From positions 124,001 to 188,000 of the forward strand of contig JARBTJ010000004.1 in the NCBI GenBank assembly GCA_029240245.1: 64,000 nucleotides of DNA, given 5' to 3'. The notes under the pieces are model-generated. The model ran no database searches, was not told the DNA's origin, and worked only from the letters and a program-made list of their open reading frames with translations. This document shows, piece by piece, positions 17,786 to 26,776 of the stretch (within the stretch, counting starts at the first letter, position 1; the number at the start of each line of letters is the position of its first letter). The DNA is from Herbinix sp. (GTDB lineage Bacteria; Bacillota; Clostridia; Lachnospirales; Lachnospiraceae). The translations under genes were made by a program, and so were the position numbers.

Positions 17786-19417
17786 ATGAAACATGTAAGC
17801 AGAAAGTTATGTGTAATCATGGCAATCATGCTGATCGCTGTTATGCCACTAAGTGCATGCAAAAACTCAACAAACACGGACGACACCTCAGGATTGACAT
17901 CAAATGAAGCGAAGGGAGACTCAAATACCGAGAACAATGATACGGAATCAGATGATGGTACAACCGTCGACCCGATTCAAGAAGAACTTGCTAAGGGTCA
18001 TGTAACCCTGATCGGTTACCAATTTGGTGATAATTCCGTGGATCATGAGGCTGTATTAGCTAAGTTAAATGAGAAGCTAGAGGCAGATATTAACACAACC
18101 ATTGAAATACGTGGAATACCCTGGACAGATGCTGAAACCAAATATAAACTTATGTTTGCTTCCGGCGAAGAATTTGATTTCTGTTATTCCGGTGCCTGGA
18201 TTGGTTTTAATTCAGTAGCAACAACCAATGGGTATAAGAGCATTGACCTTGATATGGTAAAGACATTTGCTCCGGATACCTATGCTGCCACTTCAGCAGA
18301 TCGCTGGAAACAGGTTACGGTTAAGGGAAACATCTACGGTCTGCCCAACATCAACGCCAAAATCAAGAATGTTCTGGCTGTATTTCGCGGAGATATCTTG
18401 GATAAATACAACATAACCAGCATTTCAAGCCCGGATGAATTTGTTAACGCTTTATTAAAAATTGCTGCAGGCGAAGATGAATTATTAGCATGGAATGTCG
18501 GAAATGCGGAGCAGAATGGCAGAATGAGGGGAACCCTCTATAGCCAGGCTAAGAATTTAAAGGATGTAATTTCGGGTGTTCCACTCCTTAGTGTAGATAT
18601 GTTAGATGATTCCTATAAGATTTTTAAAGTATATGAAGATCCGGATTATTTAAAATACTTAGAAACCACAAAGAAATTAGCGGATGCCGGCGTATGGTCC
18701 AAGAGTGCTCTTGCCAATTCCGATGCTGATGAAAATAACTTCATGGCAGAAAAATCCGCCTGCTATATCGCTGATGCCTTTGATACCTTTAGCCGAAATG
18801 ATGCGACAATGAAGGCATTAAACCCCTCCTATGCAAACAGATATTTTGAAGTTAACCCCGGTTATAAGAAGATTCCCGAGGGCGGCAATATGTCTATGCT
18901 TTCCATCAATGCAAATAGTAAGTATGCCGAACGAGTAATGATGATGTTTAACTTATTTGAAACAGATAAGTCCTACTTCGATTTAATTAATTATGGTATT
19001 GAAGGAACTCATTATGAAGCAGTTGGTGAAACCCGATATAATGCACTTTTACCAAAATATAATGACTTTGGCGGCTTTACAATATCCTGGGGGTCCAATA
19101 ATTCCAGCTTATTAAGGCAGAATACCACGGTTCCTCAGGAACAAATCGATGCCTACAATAAATCTCTTGCAGAAGATTCCATAGAAACACCACTTGCTAC
19201 ATTTACCTTTGATGATACAAATTATAAGAATGAGATTGCAGCCATTACCAATATTGTAGAGACCTATATGATTCCTATCGAACTTGGTCTGACCGATCAG
19301 GCGGAAGGTTTGGAGAAGATGAAACAGAAATTAGAGACCGCCGGTATTGATAAACTGTTGGAGGCTGTTCAGACACAATTAGATGCGTATATAGCCGAAT
19401 ATAATGGAAATAACTAA
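17786..19417 (+). CDS. Extracellular sugar-binding lipoprotein, LplA type
   Basis: 543 residues. A lipoprotein signal peptide ends in the lipobox MPLSAC (Cys at about 25), followed by an Asp/Glu/Thr/Asn-rich linker to about residue 60. The mature domain is a family 1 solute-binding protein with DUF3502-like C-terminal half, as in LplA partners of LplB/YtcP. It is preceded by AGAGGAGGAACGAG and closes the three-gene operon. It captures a carbohydrate, probably a plant or mucin oligosaccharide given the family, though the sugar cannot be read from the sequence. A strong hairpin follows at 19527. Confidence 0.9.
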   Translation: MKHVSRKLCVIMAIMLIAVMPLSACKNSTNTDDTSGLTSNEAKGDSNTENNDTESDDGTTVDPIQEELAKGHVTLIGYQFGDNSVDHEAVLAKLNEKLEADINTTIEIRGIPWTDAETKYKLMFASGEEFDFCYSGAWIGFNSVATTNGYKSIDLDMVKTFAPDTYAATSADRWKQVTVKGNIYGLPNINAKIKNVLAVFRGDILDKYNITSISSPDEFVNALLKIAAGEDELLAWNVGNAEQNGRMRGTLYSQAKNLKDVISGVPLLSVDMLDDSYKIFKVYEDPDYLKYLETTKKLADAGVWSKSALANSDADENNFMAEKSACYIADAFDTFSRNDATMKALNPSYANRYFEVNPGYKKIPEGGNMSMLSINANSKYAERVMMMFNLFETDKSYFDLINYGIEGTHYEAVGETRYNALLPKYNDFGGFTISWGSNNSSLLRQNTTVPQEQIDAYNKSLAEDSIETPLATFTFDDTNYKNEIAAITNIVETYMIPIELGLTDQAEGLEKMKQKLETAGIDKLLEAVQTQLDAYIAEYNGNN

Positions 19418-19526
19418 GGCCTGACAAACATTATTACCATATTGTCTGTATCCCTATCGTTATGATAACCATGTAACTGACGTAATCATCACAAATGGTG
19501 TTACCGGACACATCCGGGATAGTTTC

Positions 19527-19559
19527 GAAGGGGTTGAGAGCTTGTTTCTCAACCCCTTC
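19527..19559 (+). terminator. Terminator of the sugar transporter operon
   Basis: A perfect 13-bp stem (GAAGGGGTTGAGA / TCTCAACCCCTTC) with a 7-nt loop, 110 bp after the lipoprotein stop. The downstream T tract is weak (TCATACTAT), so termination may be partial or processed. Confidence 0.6.
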
Positions 19560-19641
19560 TCATACTATCCTTTGCTATCTGTAACAGGATTAATATCGGC
19601 CTTCCCAATAACTAACTTGATTTATAGTCAGCTTTTATGAG

Positions 19642-21438
19642 TTACTCAATAATAAAGTTTGATATTTCCCCTTTTAACTTCTCTGAACTGTTTCTTGTTA
19701 TTTCAACCTGCTTTGTCACTTCTGAAGATTTATCAGTGATGACGGCAATCTTCTCTGCTATATCTCCGGTTCCGATTGCGCCTTCCGTTGCCGCATGGGC
19801 TACTTCATTAACAGAATCCAGGATATTCACAATCGATGCCAGCAATTCTTCCGCTGTTGCACTAAAATCAGAAATCAGTTCATCTACATAGACTGCATCA
19901 CTCTTATAGGCATCTGCAACCCCAAGGAATTTTCGGAAGCTATTCGTAACATCGGAAGAAACAAACTTAAGCAACGCACTTGCACTCTCGGATAGGTTAG
20001 CTACTGCATTTGTGACATCTCCGGTTACTCCCTGGATCTTTCCTACCGCAGTTTTTGATTGCTCTGCCAAACGGCGTATCTCCTCCGCTACTACAGCAAA
20101 ACCACGGCCGCTTTCCCCTGCTCTCGCTGCCTCTATGGAAGCATTCAATGCAAGAAGATTTGTTTGCTTCGTAATGTTCATGATTGATTCTGTTAAAACA
20201 TTGATCTGATCAATAACCTTTGATTGCTCCAATGCTATCTTTAGTTTTTTCTCTATTTCATTACCGATTGCAATTGCATTTTCCTGAGAAGCACGTACCT
20301 CCTCCTCTGTTTCTGTTGCACGTTTCGTTATTTCTACAACTTGCAGTGCTGCTTCCTGGGATTTTTCTGCGATAGATTTGGCAGCCGTTTCAATTTCCTG
20401 GGCAGTTGAGGACATCATCTGTGCGGAGGCTGCTGTTTCCTGCATGCTGGCCGCAAGTTCTTGTGTTGTTGCTGCCACATCTTCAATATTTCCATTGAGT
20501 TCTTGAACATTTCCCGTAACATTGCTTACAACTTCATTAATCTTATTCGCCTCAACCTTGGTACTACCAACCAACCGGCCAACCGACTCCTTCATCAATT
20601 CGAGATCCCTGGCCAAAATACCGAAATCATCCTTTCTCTCTTTATAGTAAGAAGGAAGCTTAATAGTAAAATCACCTTTCGCCAAGGTATTAAAATAATT
20701 ACTGATCGTTGAGAAGTCACGGTTTAACATACGGGATAGATAAAATGCCACAACTATCGCAATAAAGATTGATATAAACACTATGATAGAAAATCCAAAA
20801 ATGTCAGAGGTTAATATCTCCTTCTCTTGTTGTTTTAACTGGCTAATTTCCTCATCGATGTAATCGGTATAATTACCGGTTCCCACCACCCATTGATAAG
20901 GTTCAAAGGCCAAGGAATATCCTCTCTTTGGCAATGGCTCTTCTTCACCGGCTTTCGGAAACCAATAGTCCGTAAATCCGCCGCCCTGTTGGCGTCCCGC
21001 TGCAATGATGGCTTTGATAAAACTGAATTCTTTCTTATCCTTGGCTTCATAGCGGTTCTTTCCCTCATCCTCTTTACCTAACAGGACGACATTCACGCCT
21101 TCATAGGTATCAACCCAGAAGTAGCCGCTATCTCCATATTGGAGGTCTCTTATCATATCAGCTGCCAATTTTTGAGCTTCCTCCATGGTATACTCACCAT
21201 TCGCTCGTTTTTCCTCAATCGCCTTCAATAACGATATAACATTTTCTACTTGATTCTTAATATTGATATCATAGCTTGTCCGAATTTGCTGCTCTACTCT
21301 TTTTACTTTATCCCTGCTGTCGTTTACTTGATTACTGATAGCCACTGCTGCCATGATCGTAGCCGCAATCAATAAAAATAATATGAGTAAGGCTACTTTT
21401 GTTTTCACTTTTAAATCTCTAATTAGGTTTTTAAGCAT
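19642..21438 (-). CDS. Methyl-accepting chemotaxis protein with Cache sensor
   Basis: 598 residues from the ATG at 21438, with CAGGAGG about 8 nt upstream; the longer frame to 21471 lacks a site. It has a membrane helix at about 13-35, a single Cache (sCache_2-like) periplasmic domain ([19 protein letters not shown], about 115-190, then [15 protein letters not shown]), a second membrane helix at about 215-240 and a HAMP domain. The long cytoplasmic signalling coiled coil contains the conserved hairpin tip [20 protein letters not shown]. It reports on small-molecule ligands to the CheA/CheW complex. It is transcribed alone, after a structured leader. Confidence 0.93.
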   Translation of the reverse strand: MLKNLIRDLKVKTKVALLILFLLIAATIMAAVAISNQVNDSRDKVKRVEQQIRTSYDINIKNQVENVISLLKAIEEKRANGEYTMEEAQKLAADMIRDLQYGDSGYFWVDTYEGVNVVLLGKEDEGKNRYEAKDKKEFSFIKAIIAAGRQQGGGFTDYWFPKAGEEEPLPKRGYSLAFEPYQWVVGTGNYTDYIDEEISQLKQQEKEILTSDIFGFSIIVFISIFIAIVVAFYLSRMLNRDFSTISNYFNTLAKGDFTIKLPSYYKERKDDFGILARDLELMKESVGRLVGSTKVEANKINEVVSNVTGNVQELNGNIEDVAATTQELAASMQETAASAQMMSSTAQEIETAAKSIAEKSQEAALQVVEITKRATETEEEVRASQENAIAIGNEIEKKLKIALEQSKVIDQINVLTESIMNITKQTNLLALNASIEAARAGESGRGFAVVAEEIRRLAEQSKTAVGKIQGVTGDVTNAVANLSESASALLKFVSSDVTNSFRKFLGVADAYKSDAVYVDELISDFSATAEELLASIVNILDSVNEVAHAATEGAIGTGDIAEKIAVITDKSSEVTKQVEITRNSSEKLKGEISNFIIE

Positions 21439-21506
21439 ACTGGCTTCCTCCTGAAGGGGATAATAATCCACATAATAATTTGTATGTATAATTTAACTAA
21501 AGTTTC

Positions 21507-21597
21507 AAAGCACCTTCGGTGCTTTCCGGCCTTGATATATTGCTATTGCAAGCTTGCTTGCATATCTATATATTGTGGCCGGATTTGTGCGTAGCAC
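21507..21597 (-). promoter_or_regulatory. Structured leader upstream of the chemotaxis receptor
   Basis: About 70-160 nt before the receptor start. It contains nested inverted repeats: TCCGGCC/GGCCGGA (21525-21531 with 21577-21583), ATATAT arms inside, and a perfect inner hairpin TGCAAGC-TT-GCTTGCA type (21547-21562). A second hairpin AAAGCACC-TTC-GGTGCTTT (21507-21525) lies closer to the gene. It could be a riboregulatory leader or a small palindromic element; no known riboswitch core is recognised. Confidence 0.4.
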
Positions 21598-21746
21598 TTT
21601 TGACACTTTTAACATAATTAATATTTTTATTTTACAATATTCGTCACAATTGTGCAATATGCTTCATTTTTCCAACAAATATATAACATTTCTATATTTT
21701 AACCTTCCTCCACTGCATAGTATAGCAATACCTTCATAAACGCAAA

Positions 21747-21785
21747 CAAGGGCTTCCAAGTTTTCAACAAACTTTGAAGCCCTTG
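21747..21785. terminator. Terminator at the end of the nif operon
   Basis: Arms CAAGGGCTTC and GAAGCCCTTG extended by AAGTTT/AAACTT around a TCAAC loop, starting 24 bp after the nifV(alpha) stop. T-rich sequence on both sides means it could act in either direction; for the minus-strand nif operon it is the first hairpin met. Confidence 0.7.
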
Positions 21786-21808
21786 CTTTTTGCTGTATTG
21801 TTTTCTTC

Positions 21809-22615
21809 TCATATAGCGTTTTCCAGTTCTTTACAAACCATCTGTTCTACATATCTAACCTGCTTTTTATTCATTGAAAATTGAAAGACCGATTCACAGG
21901 CATGGATAAAGTCATAAAAATTGCAGTTGCCCGTCCTTTCCCCAATGCCAAACAGGGTACAGTCAATGTAATCGGCACCTGCTTTTGCCCCAATGATTGA
22001 ATTAGCTATTGCCATACCCAAATCATTATGAACATGCATTTCAATCTTTAAATCTGTATTCATTTTGATTGTTTCAATTAGTTCCTTTGTTCGAAATGGT
22101 GTCAGAGTTCCAACGGTATCTGCGACACGAATGGTGGTAACACCAAGCCTTTGGAGTTCCTTTATCATACTTAAGATAAATCCGATATCTGATCTTGAAG
22201 CATCCTCCAGCCCGACTGTAACCTCGACATTATGGCTTTTCGCTACCTCAATGCATTCCATTATATTTTTCATAACCCAGCTCTTATTCTTTTTGAGCTT
22301 ACTATATATTTGGACGTAGGAAACCGGTGCTCCGATATGGATAATGTCCGGCTTACAGGCTACTGATTTCCTCACGTCATGAACATCCATGCGACTCCAT
22401 ACCGATATTTTTGACTTATGACAATGATTTATGATATTTTTAATACTTTCTTCTTCAACCTCACTTAAGACAGGGATTCCTGCCTCAATCTCATAGACTC
22501 CGATTTCATCCAACAGCTGGGCTATTTTAAGCTTATCCTCCGCACGCAGTGCAATTCCCGGACTTTGTTCCCCATCCCTTAAGGTAGTATCAACGATATA
22601 CTTCGTCTGCTTCAT
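21809..22615 (-). CDS. nifV-alpha: Homocitrate synthase, alpha (catalytic N-terminal) subunit
   Basis: 268 residues. A TIM-barrel acyltransferase of the DRE-TIM type: DTTLRDGEQSPGI (about 9-21) carries the catalytic Arg/Asp and metal ligand, and MHVHNDLGMAIANS (about 198-211) the HxH metal ligands, with GIGERTGNC after it. It joins acetyl-CoA and 2-oxoglutarate to make homocitrate, the organic part of FeMo-cofactor. It lacks the C-terminal domain of normal NifV, which is encoded by the gene just upstream, as in Clostridium pasteurianum where nifV is split in the same omega-alpha order. The two genes overlap by 26 bp; AAGGAGG precedes this start. Confidence 0.9.
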   Translation of the reverse strand: MKQTKYIVDTTLRDGEQSPGIALRAEDKLKIAQLLDEIGVYEIEAGIPVLSEVEEESIKNIINHCHKSKISVWSRMDVHDVRKSVACKPDIIHIGAPVSYVQIYSKLKKNKSWVMKNIMECIEVAKSHNVEVTVGLEDASRSDIGFILSMIKELQRLGVTTIRVADTVGTLTPFRTKELIETIKMNTDLKIEMHVHNDLGMAIANSIIGAKAGADYIDCTLFGIGERTGNCNFYDFIHACESVFQFSMNKKQVRYVEQMVCKELENAI

Positions 22616-23576
22616 AATCTGCTACCTCCTTAATCATCACTGCAAGCTCCTGAACATATAAGCTTCTCCCATGTTCCGTGCAAAAGCTCTTTACCTTCTT
22701 TAATATCTTATCGATTATCTGATCCGAAGGTATCGGATATCCTAATTCTTCGAGCTTTAATTTCACCGCTTTCGAGCCGGAATGCTTTCCAATCACCACT
22801 TCCATCGTGCCACCAACGATACTTGGAGCATAAGCTTCATACGTAGCGGGATTTTTTTTGATACCATCCACATGAATTCCGGCTTCCACTTTAAAAATAT
22901 GTTTACCGACGATCGGCTTCTTATTTCCGATTGGTTTATTCGTAAATTTTTCATACAGCCTAACCAGCTGAGGCAGAACCGCCAGGTTTCGATTCGGCTT
23001 ATGCCGGATGGCCAACCGCAATGCCATAATCACTTCTTCTGTAGCCGCATTATTCTTACAGGCAGCAAAGCTGGTCGTGATATCTCCGCCGAAATCCGAC
23101 GCCCATTGTATCGCCAAAGCACTTGCACAATAATAAGTATTTTCAGGACATAGAATAATCGAACCGTTTGGCATGGCATGTATCATCTCCCTAAGTATCC
23201 TTTCATAGGAATCATAGCAAATAAGATCATCAAGTCCAACAATGCGGATTTCCTTACAGTTTTGATGCGTCCTTAACCTTACTATTTCTCGTGTATCATT
23301 CATTTGTATCTCATAAATAAATTTATCCGATGAATCCTCATAACGGCTGACATATCGGTAAAATCCAGGATTTTTTTCCTTCTCCTCAGGAAAATTGATA
23401 TTCAAAATATACTTTTGCCCCTCAGGAAGATATCCCATTTGTTGATATACCGGAATTGACAGTTCAATAGCATCAACACCGATGGCAAACAGCAATTCGC
23501 AGAAAGAATGAAGCTCTTCTTTGTCTGGCAGATTGTGATCCAAAGATGTTAAAGTATTATCAATCAAACGAATCAT
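22590..23576 (-). CDS. nifV-omega: Homocitrate synthase, omega subunit
   Basis: 328 residues. The N-terminal part looks like a degenerate acyltransferase barrel (MIRLIDNTLTSLDHN in place of the usual DTTLRDGEQ), with no HVHND motif. The C-terminal part carries the features of the NifV/IPMS second domain: KVEAGIHVDGIKKNPATYE and VIGKHSGSKAVKLKL (about 225-275). It should supply the substrate-closing domain to the alpha subunit. The stop overlaps the alpha gene. It follows the ferredoxin gene by 62 bp. Confidence 0.88.
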   Translation of the reverse strand: MIRLIDNTLTSLDHNLPDKEELHSFCELLFAIGVDAIELSIPVYQQMGYLPEGQKYILNINFPEEKEKNPGFYRYVSRYEDSSDKFIYEIQMNDTREIVRLRTHQNCKEIRIVGLDDLICYDSYERILREMIHAMPNGSIILCPENTYYCASALAIQWASDFGGDITTSFAACKNNAATEEVIMALRLAIRHKPNRNLAVLPQLVRLYEKFTNKPIGNKKPIVGKHIFKVEAGIHVDGIKKNPATYEAYAPSIVGGTMEVVIGKHSGSKAVKLKLEELGYPIPSDQIIDKILKKVKSFCTEHGRSLYVQELAVMIKEVADYEADEVYR

Positions 23577-23638
23577 ACTACCAACACTCCTTTCTAACGG
23601 AAAGTATCTGCTCCTTTTTTCCTCTTCTGCTTAAATAA

Positions 23639-23947
23639 TTAAATCATCAATTCCTGCACCGGTTTCCCCTGTAAAATATGCTGCTCCACAATGGTGTCCA
23701 CATCCTCTTCCCCGAGATTACCATACCAGATTCCCTCTGGGTAGATAACAGCAATCGGTCCTTTTTCACAGATGCCAAAGCATCCTGTGTTCGTTATCAT
23801 GACCTCGCCGGATAGATCATAGTCCTCAATAACTTCCATGAATTTCTGAACAATATCAACAGAATCCTTCGAATAACAAAAGCCCTTTTGTTGGCCATTT
23901 ATCCTGCAGCTTGTGCATATAAAAATATGATGTTTCAACTTAACCAT
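23639..23947 (-). CDS. [2Fe-2S] ferredoxin, thioredoxin-like, C. pasteurianum type
   Basis: 102 residues, the same length as the well-studied C. pasteurianum 2Fe-2S ferredoxin and clearly of that family (IFICTSCRINGQQKGFCYS, then TNTGCFGIC). The five cysteines at 11, 14, 24, 56 and 60 match its numbering; 11, 24, 56 and 60 are the usual cluster ligands. The family has a thioredoxin fold and has been found to associate with the MoFe protein, consistent with its place inside the nif operon between nifN-B and nifV. It starts 17 bp after the nifN-B stop, and probably acts as an electron carrier or protective partner of nitrogenase. Confidence 0.92.
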   Translation of the reverse strand: MVKLKHHIFICTSCRINGQQKGFCYSKDSVDIVQKFMEVIEDYDLSGEVMITNTGCFGICEKGPIAVIYPEGIWYGNLGEEDVDTIVEQHILQGKPVQELMI

Positions 23948-23964
23948 AATTGCCTCCCTTAAAT

Positions 23965-26730
23965 TTAAGGTAATTTTTTTATTTCATTTGCTGCCCATAG
24001 AACAGATGCTTCTATTTTGTCATATGTGGTAAATGTTTTAATTCCCTTCTGGCCCAGTTTGACTTTGGGTCCATCACCGATTCTCATGGCTATGACAGCA
24101 TCGCAATCAGCTATTGTCTGTATCAATAGATCCATCTTATCCGTGCCTTCCCCGCATTCCGCAGAACCTTTGCAGTATTGATTCACAGGCCGCTTTTCTT
24201 TAAAGACAGCATTACCCTTTGTGTATTCATATACATAGAATTCGGATACCTGCCCAAAATGCTGATCCACGATGATTCCGCTTTTCGTCGCAACTGCCAT
24301 ATAAAGTTTTGGTGTTGTCACTTGTTGCGAAGCCTCTGCTTCCTCCGGTAGTCGTGGACTTGGGTTCTCACTATCCATTCCGTCTAAATATTCTTTATCT
24401 ACTAGCGGTGCTTCCTTTTGATTCCCTGTCTGGAATTCACTTGATCTGTCAGAATCCAATGTTCCGATTGCATCGGCGCGGCATTGCTTGCAATGATACA
24501 TCTGTTTCATGATCTCACCGCACTTCACTCGCATCTGCATAATCTCTTTATTGGTTACCAATGGAAGCTCTTCAAAAACACTGCCCTTTACCGGAATCAT
24601 CTGCATGATATTAGTTATCACTCCACCTAACTCCTTCACTTTAGCAACCACTTCCGGTATGTGATGGTCATTGATTCCCTTCAGCATAACTATATTTACT
24701 TTACAGATAATGCCTTGCTCGGTTAACATTCGGATACCGGCCAATTGATTTGATAACAGTATAGCAGCTGCCGTTTCTCCATAATATTTCGTTCCCATAT
24801 AATCCACGTACTTATAGATTTGGGCACCAATTTTGGGGTCAATCGCGTTCATCGTGACGGTCACATGAGATACACCTAATGCGATTAATTCGTTAGCATA
24901 TTGAGGAAGCATAAGCCCGTTGGTTGACAGGCAGAAGGTAATATCCTTATCCTCTTTACGAATTAATGTTAATAAAGCTTTGGTCTCTGTAAAATTCGCT
25001 AGCGCATCTCCCGGACCTGCAATCCCTACTACAGATAGATTCGGGACTTTAGTTTTTACCTCCATGAATTTCAGGAACGCTTCCTTGGGGCTTAATATGG
25101 CAGTAGTTACACCCGGTCTGCTTTCATTGGGACAATCATACTTTCTGAGGCAGTAATTGCAGCTGATATTACATTTTGGAGCAATTGGCAGATGAATTCT
25201 TGCATATTGATGTGCCTGGCAGTTATAACATGGATGCTTTGCTGTTTTTTCCTCTATTGTCTGTCTTTTCACAAGTTCATTTTCCATAGAATCATCCCCT
25301 TCCCAATTATGTACTGCCGCCGCTGCTTCTTCCGAAATCTGCGTACTACTTTCTTCTCTAATATAGTATTGTTGATACAGATTTTCACGAAATGTCCGCT
25401 CTTTCCTTCCAAGGATTTCATTCGTGATTTCATCTATTAACGTTAATGCGCCTTCATAGCCAAACATTCGGAGCCTTTGCCCTCCCATACGGTCATGGAT
25501 CGGAAAGCCTCTTCTGACCAGAGGTATTTCTAAGGTTTCCGATATCCGTCTCCCGTCTGAGTTACCGATGAGAAGATTTACTTTAAGATCCCTTGCATAT
25601 TCCTCAATTGTCTGAAAGTCAACATCTTCTATTATCTTGTAATCATCTATGAAAAAAGCTTCTGACACTGTCATAATTTCCTGTTCCAGTAACTCCCGCA
25701 GCTTCGGATACTTTGAACCTGTGGCGGTAATCATCGGCATGATACCATTCTCAACACACATTCTTGCCGTACTTACAACAAAATCAGGTTCCCCATAGAT
25801 AGCTACTCTTGCTTCACCGTTATATTTATGCGAATCAATCATTGCGTCGATATATCGTTCCCGCTCCTTTAATGTTTTTAACGGTACTGCATTTCCCGAT
25901 ACTTTTGCAAGGATTCTCAGAAACTCATCGTTATCTCTGAGACCTACCGGTAAATTGCATCTTATGTACGGAACATCATAGGTGTCATACAGATACTTCG
26001 CAGCGGAATTTTTTTCGTCTATACTTATGGTTATCTCTATGGTCATCCTGGCTCCGGCCATTTTCTCTATCATACGGATGTCGGTGCCTTCCTGTGGTAG
26101 CTTACTATATGTGTGCAGATGGCCACCATCCAAATTCTCAGACAAATCAGGCAATAAGATGTACTCTATTCCAAACTCAGCAAGAAGCTCTTTTAAATAC
26201 CTGGTATCTGCCGGTGACAATTGTCCGGTAATGATATTGACTTTGCTGTGTTTTTCGGGATTCATAGGAACCGTCTTAACAATATGATACAGAGCTGTCA
26301 TAAATCCTTCATATTGAGTTCCTTTATAGCCGGCGGACGGTATTTTTATGATGGTGATATCCTTATGTTCCGGATGTTCCTCATAAAAGCGTTCAATCAT
26401 CCGACCGATGTCTTCCCCAATCGTTTCTGCCAGGCAGGTGGTAGCAACCCCGATTACTTCCGGATGATAAACCCGAATCAGATTTAAAAGCCCCTGCAGC
26501 AGATTCTTTTCTCCTCCATAAACCGTTCCCTCCTCCGTCAATGAAGAAGAGGCAATATCCACCGGTTCGTTATAATGCGTTGCCATATGCCTTCGAATGT
26601 AGGTACTGCAGCCTTGGGAACCATGGAGAATGGAAACGCATTTCTTAATTCCATACATCGCCGTCATGACTCCCATGGGCATGCACATCTTACAGGGATT
26701 TACATTCAAATTCACCAGATTTCCTCTCAT
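23965..26730 (-). CDS. nifN-B: NifN-NifB fusion: FeMo-co scaffold subunit and radical SAM NifB-co synthase
   Basis: 921 residues from the ATG at 26730 (CGGAGGAAGC just before it). Residues 1 to about 430 are NifN, homologous to NifK (VNPCKMCMPMGVMTAMYGI, LHGSQGCSTY, TTCLAETIGEDI). From about 510 comes NifB: CYNCQAHQYARIHLPIAPKC and then the radical SAM CxxxCxxC (CNISCNYC), with further cysteines in the CKQCRADAIG motif (about 745). The last 110 residues are a NifX/NafY-like domain (VATKSGIIVDQHFGQVSEFY). NifB makes NifB-co (8Fe-9S-C); NifEN matures it. The fusion of scaffold and donor, as in C. pasteurianum, should channel the cluster. Confidence 0.95.
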   Translation of the reverse strand: MRGNLVNLNVNPCKMCMPMGVMTAMYGIKKCVSILHGSQGCSTYIRRHMATHYNEPVDIASSSLTEEGTVYGGEKNLLQGLLNLIRVYHPEVIGVATTCLAETIGEDIGRMIERFYEEHPEHKDITIIKIPSAGYKGTQYEGFMTALYHIVKTVPMNPEKHSKVNIITGQLSPADTRYLKELLAEFGIEYILLPDLSENLDGGHLHTYSKLPQEGTDIRMIEKMAGARMTIEITISIDEKNSAAKYLYDTYDVPYIRCNLPVGLRDNDEFLRILAKVSGNAVPLKTLKERERYIDAMIDSHKYNGEARVAIYGEPDFVVSTARMCVENGIMPMITATGSKYPKLRELLEQEIMTVSEAFFIDDYKIIEDVDFQTIEEYARDLKVNLLIGNSDGRRISETLEIPLVRRGFPIHDRMGGQRLRMFGYEGALTLIDEITNEILGRKERTFRENLYQQYYIREESSTQISEEAAAAVHNWEGDDSMENELVKRQTIEEKTAKHPCYNCQAHQYARIHLPIAPKCNISCNYCLRKYDCPNESRPGVTTAILSPKEAFLKFMEVKTKVPNLSVVGIAGPGDALANFTETKALLTLIRKEDKDITFCLSTNGLMLPQYANELIALGVSHVTVTMNAIDPKIGAQIYKYVDYMGTKYYGETAAAILLSNQLAGIRMLTEQGIICKVNIVMLKGINDHHIPEVVAKVKELGGVITNIMQMIPVKGSVFEELPLVTNKEIMQMRVKCGEIMKQMYHCKQCRADAIGTLDSDRSSEFQTGNQKEAPLVDKEYLDGMDSENPSPRLPEEAEASQQVTTPKLYMAVATKSGIIVDQHFGQVSEFYVYEYTKGNAVFKEKRPVNQYCKGSAECGEGTDKMDLLIQTIADCDAVIAMRIGDGPKVKLGQKGIKTFTTYDKIEASVLWAANEIKKLP

Positions 26731-26776
26731 TGCTTCCTCCGTTCTACCTGTATCAACAGATGTTGTTATCCATCCA

